Shown here: piece by piece, positions 14,012 through 21,056 of the stretch
How positions within the stretch are numbered: position 1 is the stretch's first letter
Layout: each line of letters opens with the position of its first letter
Assembly: GCF_022771645.1 (NCBI RefSeq)
Contig: NZ_JALFCU010000039.1
Location: 1-30,102 of the forward strand
Length of the DNA: 30,102 nucleotides
Origin: Selenomonas sp.
GTDB lineage: Bacteria > Bacillota > Negativicutes > Selenomonadales > Selenomonadaceae
Reading direction: 5' to 3'
Program-made: the position numbers and the translations under genes
Notes under the pieces: model-generated
Told to the model about the DNA's origin: nothing
Database searches by the model: none
Seen by the model: the letters and a program-made list of their open reading frames with translations, nothing else

Positions 14012-15259
14012 TCAGAGGCCTGCCGCCGCCCGCATGGCTTTCGCGTTCTCGCTTGCGCTCTTCGCATCGTTGAATGCCGCGAGGGCCTGCTTCGCTTGCG
14101 TTTCGCTCGCTGCGAGCACAAGCTCGACACGGCTGCCGAGGATCTTGCGCGCCTGGCGGAAGACAAATTCGTAATCTTTGTTTGTCGAGAGCAGGATGTA
14201 CGTGTCGGCGAGGTCGCTGTGCGCGGCGTTGACGAGCTCGGAGACGGACGGGCACGAGCCGGGGCAGCCGGCGACGACGACGTGCGCACCGAGTTTCTGC
14301 CATGCTTTTGCCTCGACAGCGTCCTCGGCGACGGCGACGCAGGCGACGCGCATGACAGCGTCCTGCGGCGCGAGCGCGTGCGTCTCGCTCATGTTCGTCA
14401 CGCGCATGTCGCGGAGCGGCCCCCAGCCGACGGCCTGCTCGAGGACGGCGCCCGGATGGTTCGTGTGCAGGTGGATCTCGACGCCGCCGTGCTGGCGGCT
14501 GAGCTGGACGAAGGACGCGAGGTTCTTCAGCTGCCTCCTGAGCGCGTCCGTGTCGGCCGTCGGATTTTTCACGCGGAACTGGATGCAGTACGGCGCGACC
14601 TTGTCTGCGCGCGGGTCGGGCATGCCGCTCTGCGCTTCGAGGCCGAGCGACAAGCTCATCGCCGGCGAGACGAAGTTGCCGTCGAGGCCTTTCATGCAGC
14701 CATTGAGGAAATTGAACATGATGCGCGCGCCGGCGTCCTCGCGGCCGATGCGCGTCAGCGCGTCCTCGCCCGCGTCGATGGCCGCCGTGAGGATCTCCGT
14801 GATCGGCACGTTCGCGCGGACGGCGTGGTACGCGCCCTTCGCGACGGCCTTCGCGACCGTGATGATTGGCCGCTCCTCGCCCTCGGGCAGCACGCGCTGC
14901 GCGTAGAGGATGCCGTACTGGAACGCCTTGCCGAACTCCGAGCTCGTCGCGTTGTACTTGCCGAGGAGGCCCTTGCCGATGCCTCGGAACAGCTGCGCGA
15001 GCACGACGCCCGCCTGCCCGCGCGCACCGAAGACCGCTGCCGTCGCGACGCGGCGCGCGAGGCCGCCGATGCCGTCGTCGCTTGTGTCGGCGAGCGGCTG
15101 CACGGCCGCCGCCATCGTGCGCAGGATGTGCGTGCCCGGCAGCGTCCCGCCGCCCTTCAGCGCGTTGATGTTCTCGTACTCGAGCAGGAACTCGCTGTAC
15201 GCGCCCATGACCATGCGCTTGTAGTCGCTGCCCGTGATGACCTCTTTATTTCCTGACAT
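14012..15259 (-). CDS. DAK2/FakA-like protein with degenerate nucleotide-metal site
   Basis: 415 residues from the ATG at 15259 (AAGGGTGAG four bases upstream); a GTG at 15268 is less well placed. The N-terminal 200 residues follow the DhaL/DAK2 domain of fatty acid kinase FakA: YSEFLLEYENINALKGGGTL, AAVFGARGQAGVVLAQLFRG (matching the GARGNSGVILSQ region), and AVAKGAYHAVRANVPITEIL. In FakA/DhaL the loop after N-AL is FPVPDGDTGTNM, whose aspartates hold two Mg ions for ATP; here it reads KGGGTLPGTHIL, so those aspartates are absent. The second half corresponds to the FakA middle/C-terminal region (GGVEIHLHTNHPGAVLEQAV). A regulatory pseudo-enzyme or a domain with altered chemistry is possible. 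Monocistronic, divergent from the FtsA-like gene. Confidence 0.78.
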   Translation of the reverse strand: MSGNKEVITGSDYKRMVMGAYSEFLLEYENINALKGGGTLPGTHILRTMAAAVQPLADTSDDGIGGLARRVATAAVFGARGQAGVVLAQLFRGIGKGLLGKYNATSSEFGKAFQYGILYAQRVLPEGEERPIITVAKAVAKGAYHAVRANVPITEILTAAIDAGEDALTRIGREDAGARIMFNFLNGCMKGLDGNFVSPAMSLSLGLEAQSGMPDPRADKVAPYCIQFRVKNPTADTDALRRQLKNLASFVQLSRQHGGVEIHLHTNHPGAVLEQAVGWGPLRDMRVTNMSETHALAPQDAVMRVACVAVAEDAVEAKAWQKLGAHVVVAGCPGSCPSVSELVNAAHSDLADTYILLSTNKDYEFVFRQARKILGSRVELVLAASETQAKQALAAFNDAKSASENAKAMRAAAGL

Positions 15260-15489
15260 GTGTCTCACCCTTTGCGTGTGCCCTTAATTTCCTTTTTCCG
15301 CGCCACGGATTTTTCCGTACCACGATTTGATTCATGGTCGAAAAAAATCTGCGAAAACGTCCCGCAAAAAAAGGATTCTACGATAGTATTCGCGAAATAA
15401 GGTAAATCACCTTTTTTTATGACGAATTTTTTCAAGAAACGTTGCAAAAAATAATCTGTATGTTTTTCTTGCGACAGCAACGCATATAG
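15260..15489. other. AT-rich intergenic region between divergent genes
   Basis: 230 bases, much lower GC than the flanks. Contains a short hairpin AAGGT-AAATC-ACCTT followed by seven T on the plus strand (about 15399-15418). No promoter with two good boxes is evident for either gene, although several -10-like TATAGA/TACTAT words occur. Confidence 0.5.
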
Positions 15490-15608
15490 AAGCCTTCCCC
15501 TACGGGGAAGGTGGCGCCGCAGGCGACGGAAAGGGTGTCGAAGGTACGCCCTACCTCCGCCACCCTCTCCACCGCTAACGCGGTCCCCCTCTCCCGTAGG
15601 GAGAGGCT
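15490..15608 (+). repeat. Dispersed repeat copy B (short form, 119 bp)
   Basis: Begins AAGCCTTCCCCTACGGGGAA and ends with the inverted form CTCCCGTAGGGAGAGGCT; an internal GGTGGCG...CGACGGAAAGGG stem is shared with copies C-H, while the right half (CCACCCTCTCCACCGC, then GCGGTCCCCC) is the inverse of the segment in copy A. The element stands between the AT-rich region and the FtsA-like gene. Confidence 0.85.
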
Positions 15609-15663
15609 GCTGTATCAGCTACGCTCGGCAACAGATGATACTATCCCGATAGGAGATACAAAT

Positions 15664-18633
15664 ATGCCAACCCCAAACCAAACGCTCGAAGCAGAGCTCA
15701 AAAATGAAACCGCCCCGAAAAAACGCGGCCGGCCGCGCAAGACGGAGGCGGAGAAGCGCGCGACGCAGGAACGGCGCAACGCCGTGCGGCGCGAAAAACG
15801 CCGGCTGGCGCGCGAAGCGAAACTCGCGGCCGCGAAAAATGCAGACGATGCGACACCGGAAAACGCACCGACGACGGTCGCGAAATATCGAAACGAGGCA
15901 ACGAAACCGATGAACGAAAAACATACAAACACCACTGCGCCCGCAGAAACGTCCACGGACGCAAAAAAAACAGTGGACACGAAAAAAGCGCCTGTGGCGC
16001 AGAAAAAAGACACGGATCATAAAACCGACCGCATCTTCGCGCTCGACATCGGCACGCGCAGCGTCATCGGCATCGTCGCCGAACCGGCGGCGGACGGGAC
16101 GCTCCAGATTATCGCGACCACGCGGCAGGAGCACCGCACGCGCGCGATGCTCGACGGACAGATCCACGACGTGCCGCAGGTCGCGGCCGTGATAAGGAGC
16201 GTCAAGGAAAAGCTCGAGCAGGAAGTCGGCCCGCTCAAAAGCGCTGCCGTCGCGGCGGCCGGCCGCGCGCTCTACACGATGACGGCGACGGCCGAAAAAA
16301 CGTTCGGCGGCGTCATCACGACGGCAGCGGAGCGCGACCTCGATTTCGCCGGCGTGCAGGCGGCGCAGGCGAAGCTCGCGGCCTCGCACACCGTCGACGA
16401 CCCGACGCACTACTACTGCGTCGGCTACAGCACGATCCATTACGCGCTCGACGGCATCCCCCTGAAGAGCCTCGTCGGCCAGCGCGGCGACCAGGCGACG
16501 GCCGAAGTCATCGCGACGTTTTTGCCGCGCCAGGTCATCGACTCCATGCAGAGCGCGCTTGCGGCCTGCGACCTCGAGATGCGCGCGCTGACGCTCGAGC
16601 CGATCGCCGCCATCAATGTGCTCATCCCGCCGACGATGCGCCACCTGAACCTCGTCCTCGTCGACATCGGCGCCGGCACGAGCGACGTCGCCATCACGAA
16701 GAACGGCTCCGTCATCGCCTACGGCATGGTGCCGAAGGCCGGCGACGAGATCACGGAGGCCATCAGCCAGAACTTCCTGCTCGACTTCAACGTCGCCGAG
16801 GACGCAAAGCGCACGGCGGCGGTCGGGGAAAAGGTCGCGTTCTCTGACATCCTCGGCGCGAGCTACGACCTCGCGGCCGCTGACGTCATCAAGCCCGTCC
16901 TGCCGTCCATCCGCGACCTCGCGGGCTCGATTGCGAGCGAAATTTTGCGCCTGAACAGCGAAGCGCCGCAGGCCGTCATGCTCGTCGGCGGCGGCTCGCT
17001 CACGCCGATGCTCAAGGACTACGTCGCCGAGGCGCTCGAAATGCCCGCGAACCGCGTCGCCGTGCGCCAGCCGGACAAGGTCGTCGGCGTCGGCGAGATC
17101 CCGGAGGTCCTCCACTCCCCCGACGCCGTCACGCCGCTCGGCATCCTGAAAATCGCCTCCATGAACACGCTCCATTTCCTGCGCGTCCACGTCAACGGTC
17201 AGGAGCACAGCCTGTTCAATTTTCGCGCGCTGACCGTCAGCGACGCGCTGCTCGCCTCGGGCATCAACCTCAGGAAGTGGAACGGCCGCCCCGGCCTCGC
17301 GCTCATGGTCACGGTCGACGGGCAGTCGCGCTCGTTCCCCGGCACGATGGGCACGCTCGCGCACATCACGGTCGACGGCGCTGAGGCCGATCTCGACACG
17401 CCCGTGCGCGACGGCAGCGACGTCGTCGTCACGCACGGCGAGAACGGCACGACGCCCGAGCTCCACGTCACGGACGTCCTCTCCGTGCCGCCCGCGCTCC
17501 ACATCACGCTGAACGAGCGCCCCGCCGCCATCCCCGCCGACATCCTCGTCGGCGTCGACAAGGTCGGCCCCGACTACATCCTGCGCGACGGCGACGTCGT
17601 CACGAGCCGCCTCGTCTCGACCGTCGGCGAAGCGTTGCGCGCCGCCGGCTGCCCGCCGCAGGGCCGCCGCATCCACTACACGCTGAACGGCAACGACACG
17701 ACGTTCGTCAGCACGCCGACCATCCTCCTCAACGACCTCGCGGCCTCGCTCTCGCTCTCCGTCCACGAAGGCGACCGCCTGACGTACGAAGAGGGCGTGC
17801 TGCCGACGCTCGCCGCCGCGCTCCACATCTCCGAGCTCGACGCCTCGCTCGTCCTCTATTACCGGGGCGAGGAGCACAAGATTCCGTCTGCGTCCCTCGT
17901 CCTCGAAAAAGACGGCCAGCGCGCCCGTCCCGAGACGCAGCTCACCGAGGGCTGCACGATCCGCTACGAAAAATCCGAACGCCGCGCCACGACCGTCAGC
18001 GACGCCCTTGCCGCCGTCGGCTTCCAGCCGCCCGCCGCCACGAGCCGCGTCAGCGCCCAGATCCTCGTCAACCACGTCCCCGTCGACTTCACCGCGCCCG
18101 TGAAAAACGGCGACACCCTCGAAGTCAAGCTCATCCCCCTCGTCCCCCGTCCAACGCCTGCTCCAGAAGCTCCGGTCGAAGAAAAAACGACCGACCCCGA
18201 AAAACAGGCACAGGCTGAAAAATCCGCCGCCATCACTGCCGCGCTGGCCAGCAATGCGACGGGAGCAGCTGATGCGATGGACGCGGAAAATAATCCCGCG
18301 GCCGCAGAAAATCATGCGACGGACATAAGGAGCGCGACAGCGGTCACGGAAAATCACGTGGCAGACGCAAGCGGTGCAACCGCAGTCACGAAAAATCCTG
18401 CGGCGGACGCAAAAAGCACGGCCACGGTCGCAGAAAATCCGTTGGCCGCAAAAAATCCGGACGCCGCCGCGCACAAAGGCCTCAACAGCCTCGCCGAAGC
18501 CCTCGGCATCACCGCCGCCGACGTCCCCCCGACCGCGCACCCCCTCTCCATCCCCGTCCCCGGGTCACTGATCACGGGCACAGAAAAAAAGCCCGCAACC
18601 ATCTCGATTGCGGACCTGATGAGGGACGACTGA
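15664..18633 (+). CDS. FtsA-like actin-fold ATPase with AT-hook N-terminus and repeated ubiquitin-like modules
   Basis: 989 residues from the ATG at 15664, with AGGAGA seven bases upstream; the frame upstream runs through the repeat. Domains: a basic N-terminus with an AT-hook-like KKRGRPRK (about 19-26) and Arg/Lys helices; an actin-like FtsA/Hsp70-superfamily core from about 120 (phosphate-1 loop ALDIGTRSVIG, phosphate-2 LVLVDIGAGTSDVAI, adenosine motif VMLVGGGSLTP) to about 470; then three to four ~90-residue modules of beta-grasp/ThiS-like style (HITLNERPAAI, YTLNGNDTTFV, ILVNHVPVDFT, each ending in a DGD or NGDTL turn); and an Ala/Thr/Asn-rich tail with about 15-residue repeats (TAVTENHVADASGA, TAVTKNPAADAKST). 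FtsA proper is about 420 residues and ends in an amphipathic membrane helix; this one has neither that size nor a visible membrane tail, so it is a paralogue rather than the cell division FtsA. A weak extended -10 (TGATACTAT, 15636-15644) lies between the repeat and the start. Confidence 0.82.
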   Translation: MPTPNQTLEAELKNETAPKKRGRPRKTEAEKRATQERRNAVRREKRRLAREAKLAAAKNADDATPENAPTTVAKYRNEATKPMNEKHTNTTAPAETSTDAKKTVDTKKAPVAQKKDTDHKTDRIFALDIGTRSVIGIVAEPAADGTLQIIATTRQEHRTRAMLDGQIHDVPQVAAVIRSVKEKLEQEVGPLKSAAVAAAGRALYTMTATAEKTFGGVITTAAERDLDFAGVQAAQAKLAASHTVDDPTHYYCVGYSTIHYALDGIPLKSLVGQRGDQATAEVIATFLPRQVIDSMQSALAACDLEMRALTLEPIAAINVLIPPTMRHLNLVLVDIGAGTSDVAITKNGSVIAYGMVPKAGDEITEAISQNFLLDFNVAEDAKRTAAVGEKVAFSDILGASYDLAAADVIKPVLPSIRDLAGSIASEILRLNSEAPQAVMLVGGGSLTPMLKDYVAEALEMPANRVAVRQPDKVVGVGEIPEVLHSPDAVTPLGILKIASMNTLHFLRVHVNGQEHSLFNFRALTVSDALLASGINLRKWNGRPGLALMVTVDGQSRSFPGTMGTLAHITVDGAEADLDTPVRDGSDVVVTHGENGTTPELHVTDVLSVPPALHITLNERPAAIPADILVGVDKVGPDYILRDGDVVTSRLVSTVGEALRAAGCPPQGRRIHYTLNGNDTTFVSTPTILLNDLAASLSLSVHEGDRLTYEEGVLPTLAAALHISELDASLVLYYRGEEHKIPSASLVLEKDGQRARPETQLTEGCTIRYEKSERRATTVSDALAAVGFQPPAATSRVSAQILVNHVPVDFTAPVKNGDTLEVKLIPLVPRPTPAPEAPVEEKTTDPEKQAQAEKSAAITAALASNATGAADAMDAENNPAAAENHATDIRSATAVTENHVADASGATAVTKNPAADAKSTATVAENPLAAKNPDAAAHKGLNSLAEALGITAADVPPTAHPLSIPVPGSLITGTEKKPATISIADLMRDD

Positions 18634-18704
18634 ACATCTGCAGGATTTGTAGCGCGCAGAAAAATGTTGGAAAGAATAACATCACAGCAACACGCACGCG
18701 CCCC

Positions 18705-18933
18705 AAAGCCTTCCCCTCAGGGGAAGGTGGCGGCGTCAGCCGACGGAAAGGGTCCCCTGTACGTTCATTGAATTCGTACGCCGTAACTCCTCGCGGGTGC
18801 GAGCACGAAAAGTTACAAGTGCCTGCGCGCACCGGCGACATCCAACAATCTACAGATTCATCAGACGCACAAGCGACCCGCTCCTGGCGCTGCGCTTCGC
18901 TCCGCGCCTGTCCTCTCCCTGGGGGAGAGGCTT
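18705..18933 (+). repeat. Dispersed repeat copy C (type 1, 229 bp)
   Basis: Starts AAAGCCTTCCCCTCAGGGGA and ends CCTCTCCCTGGGGGAGAGGCTT, so both termini are palindromes and the ends form an imperfect terminal inverted repeat (AAGCCT-Y-CCCC). Nearly identical to copy G at 20725-20953 (three differences seen over 229 bp). Confidence 0.9.
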
Positions 18934-18941
18934 AGGTACCA

Positions 18942-19214
18942 AAAGCCTTCCCCCCAGGGGAAGGTGCCGAGCTTGCGAGGCGGAAAGGGTCCCCTGTACG
19001 GCAGGTGCATTCGTAGGGCTGAACTTCCGCGGGTGCGAGCACGAAACGGTTTGGGGCTTCTGCGCGCACCGGCGGCTTCAAACGGCCTGCGTATTCACCA
19101 GTCCTACAAGCGACCCGCTCCGTCGCGCTTCGCGCGCCACCTCCGCCTGAAGGCATAAGCGACCGCATCGGCGCTAAAGCGCCGTGCGTCTGCTTATCCC
19201 TGAGGGAGAGGCTC
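18942..19214 (+). repeat. Dispersed repeat copy D (type 2, 273 bp)
   Basis: Same ends and core as copy C (GGAAAGGGTCCCCTGTACG, CGCGGGTGCGAGCACGAAA) but with a different right half: CCGTCGCGCTTCGCGCGCCA, GGCATAAGCGACCGCATCGG, GGCGCTAAAGCGCC. The right half recurs in copy F and the left half in copy H. Confidence 0.9.
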
Positions 19215-19222
19215 TGGTTCCG

Positions 19223-19450
19223 AAAGCCTTCCCCTCAGGGGAAGGTGGCCCCGAAGGGGTCGGAAAGGGTCCCCTGTACGTTCCATGCGTCCGTACAACA
19301 TAACTCCACGCGGGTGCGCGCACGAAAAGTTACGAATACCTGCGCGCACCGGCGACATCCAACAATCTACAGATTCATCAGACGCACAAGCGACCCGCTC
19401 CTGGCGCTGCGCTTCGCTCCGCGCCTGTCCTCTCCCTGGGGGAGAGGCTT
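19223..19450 (+). repeat. Dispersed repeat copy E (type 1, 228 bp)
   Basis: Same layout as copies C and G, with a changed stem GGTGGCCCCGAAGGGGTCGG near the left end; the base changes keep the stem paired. Confidence 0.88.
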
Positions 19451-19504
19451 TCAGGACTTCCACCTCCACCGTCTTATCTTTACACCATAGTATTCCGTCA
19501 CCCC

Positions 19505-19554
19505 AAAAAACGCCCCGGCCCGGCGCTGCTCGTGAGAGCGGCGCCGGGCCGGGG
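19505..19554 (-). terminator. Very strong GNRA-capped terminator of the 19604-20041 gene
   Basis: A 19-bp stem (19513-19531 with 19536-19554; one T-G pair) closed by the tetraloop GTGA. On the minus strand it is followed by CGTTTTTT. The lower 14 bp are all G-C. Confidence 0.92.
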
Positions 19555-19603
19555 TGTTGTGCTTCGTTATGGCGTTATAGCGTTCATGCCTGCAGCATCT
19601 GCA

Positions 19604-20041
19604 TCAGATTTTGCGCAGAGTCATATATTGGTCTGAATGCTCTGCATGCTGGATTTGCAGTGTTTGCCCATTATTATACACGTTCAAAAATGCATCCCTC
19701 GTATCAGCAACGCTCGTATAACTCCACGTGCAATTGACCCTGCCGTCCATCACGTACATATCCATGACCAGCTTGTCTCCTGCATCGAAGAGCGTTCCAG
19801 AACTCGGTTTGACCACCGTGATGATATAATCTCCATCATTGTCCTGCTCAAACCGCACGACGGATCCACGCATGTGCCTCGTCCAATCAAAAGGGGCGTC
19901 CACTTCTGTCACCCGGTACGTATTCCCCACAAGATCCCCAAGCGTCATCGCTTTCGCTTCCGACGTCCCGAGTGCTCCGCCGATGCCGGTCAGGAACATG
20001 GCGAGCAATGCCACGAGGGCGAAGTGTTTGAACATTCTCAT
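19604..20041 (-). CDS. Secreted or periplasmic protein of unknown function, 145 aa
   Basis: Start at 20041 (GGAGG nine bases upstream; an ATG two codons earlier is only three bases from the site). A signal peptide is clear: MRMFKHFALVALLAMFLTGI, then a type I cleavage site after EAKA (about residue 31). There is no lipobox. The mature part (LGDLVGNTYRVTEVDAPFDW, DYIITVVKPSSGTLFDAGDK, SYTSVADTRDAFLNVYNNG) looks like a small beta-sandwich or lipocalin-like protein, but I recognise no family. It lies 84 bases after the DUF559 gene on the same strand and ends in a strong terminator. GC content is lower than the neighbours. Confidence 0.75.
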   Translation of the reverse strand: MRMFKHFALVALLAMFLTGIGGALGTSEAKAMTLGDLVGNTYRVTEVDAPFDWTRHMRGSVVRFEQDNDGDYIITVVKPSSGTLFDAGDKLVMDMYVMDGRVNCTWSYTSVADTRDAFLNVYNNGQTLQIQHAEHSDQYMTLRKI

Positions 20042-20125
20042 ACTCATCTACCTCCAGTCGAGTAAAACAAGAACAATCCCGACCTTATGGTAGCATGGAT
20101 GTCCCCCCGTCAAGACATTTGTATA

Positions 20126-20533
20126 TTATTCTTTAAATTCTTGCAAGGAATCGCTGCTGATCCTGCCGTGGATGTGCGGATCGTTCACGGCTTGCGCGAT
20201 CAGCTGGCAGACGTCCGCGAAATGATTTTGGACGTCGCGATTCGTCAGGCGCAGGATGCGGAAGTTTTCGTGCGCGAGGTAGTTCGTACGGCGCTCGTCA
20301 TTTTCATACGCCTCCGCGCCGTTGTGCGAATCGCCGTCGAGCTCGAGGATGAGCCGCGCTTCGTAGCAGACGAAATCCACGATGTACGGCCCGATGGATT
20401 TCTGCCGCTGGAATTTCCACGGGCAGCCGCGCAGGTAGTCATACCACAGATGCCGCTCCGGCGGCGTCATGTCATGACGGAGCTCCGTCGCACGGTGGCG
20501 GGCAAAAGACGTGTAACGATGTTCTTTCTTCAT
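20126..20533 (-). CDS. DUF559 domain endonuclease (Vsr-like PD-(D/E)XK fold)
   Basis: 135 residues from the ATG at 20533 (GGAGG eight bases upstream). The DUF559 pattern is complete: ARHRATELRHDMTPPERHLW (about 11-30), FQRQKSIGPYIVDFVCYEA (41-59), LILELDGDSHN (61-71) and the closing RILRLTNRDVQNH (92-104). The conserved D53, E64 and D66 make the predicted active site of a Vsr-like nuclease. The gene is bracketed by repeat clusters: copies C-E on one side (beyond the secreted protein) and F-H on the other, with copy F beginning only 30 bases upstream of its start codon. Substrate is unknown. Confidence 0.88.
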   Translation of the reverse strand: MKKEHRYTSFARHRATELRHDMTPPERHLWYDYLRGCPWKFQRQKSIGPYIVDFVCYEARLILELDGDSHNGAEAYENDERRTNYLAHENFRILRLTNRDVQNHFADVCQLIAQAVNDPHIHGRISSDSLQEFKE

Positions 20534-20563
20534 GAAAGAATCCTCCATATTTTGCAATTTTCT

Positions 20564-20715
20564 GTGCGCACCGGCGGTATCAAACGACCTGCATACTCAT
20601 CAGTCCTGCAAGCGACCCGCTCCGTCGCGCTTCGCGCGCCACCTCCGCCTGAAGGCATAAGCGACCGCATCGGCGCTAAAGCGCCGTGCGTCTGCTTATC
20701 CCTGAGGGAGAGGCT
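20564..20715 (+). repeat. Dispersed repeat copy F (right half of type 2)
   Basis: Matches the right half of copy D (19061-19214) almost base for base, starting at TGCGCACCGGCGG and ending CCCTGAGGGAGAGGCT. The left half is missing, and the truncation point lies at the 5' end of the DUF559 gene. Confidence 0.88.
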
Positions 20716-20724
20716 TATGTGCCC

Positions 20725-20953
20725 AAAGCCTTCCCCTCAGGGGAAGTTGGCGGCGTCAGCCGACGGAAAGGGTCCCCTGTACGTTCATTGAATTCGTACG
20801 CCGTAACTCCTCGCGGGTGCGAGCACGAAAAGTTACAAGTGCCTGCGCGCACCGGCGACATCCAACAATCTACAGATTCATCCGACGCACAAGCGACCCG
20901 CTCCTGGCGCTGCGCTTCGCTCCGCGCCTGTCCTCTCCCTAGGGGAGAGGCTT
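20725..20953 (+). repeat. Dispersed repeat copy G (type 1, 229 bp)
   Basis: Nearly identical to copy C; differences seen are G to T in the left stem (20747 region), A to C in the ATTCATCAGACG segment and G to A in the right palindrome. Such identity points to recent duplication or gene conversion between the two clusters. Confidence 0.9.
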
Positions 20954-21055
20954 AGCCCCAGGGGAAGGTGCCGAGCTTGCGAGGCGGGAAGGGTCCCATG
21001 TACGTTTGATGGGCTCGTAATACGTAACTCTTCGCGGGTGCGCGCACGAAAAGAG
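20954..21055 (+). repeat. Dispersed repeat copy H (left half of type 2), abutting the kinase stop codon
   Basis: Contains CCCCAGGGGAAGGTGCCGAG and CGCGGGTGCGCGCACGAAAA; ends within 2-4 bases of the stop codon of the histidine kinase. The AAGCC end is shared with or lost to copy G. Confidence 0.85.
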
Positions 21056-21056
21056 C

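Noticed and set aside
14178..15256. Long plus-strand frame opposite the DAK2-like gene
   Set aside because: Composition typical of antisense to high-GC coding DNA; the minus strand has family motifs.
15399..15418. Terminator in the AT-rich region before copy B
   Set aside because: Only a 5-bp stem and no plus-strand gene upstream; reported as a note in the intergenic entry only.
18705..21055. CRISPR array
   Set aside because: Repeats are 230-270 bp with palindromic ends and no short regular spacers; no cas genes are near.
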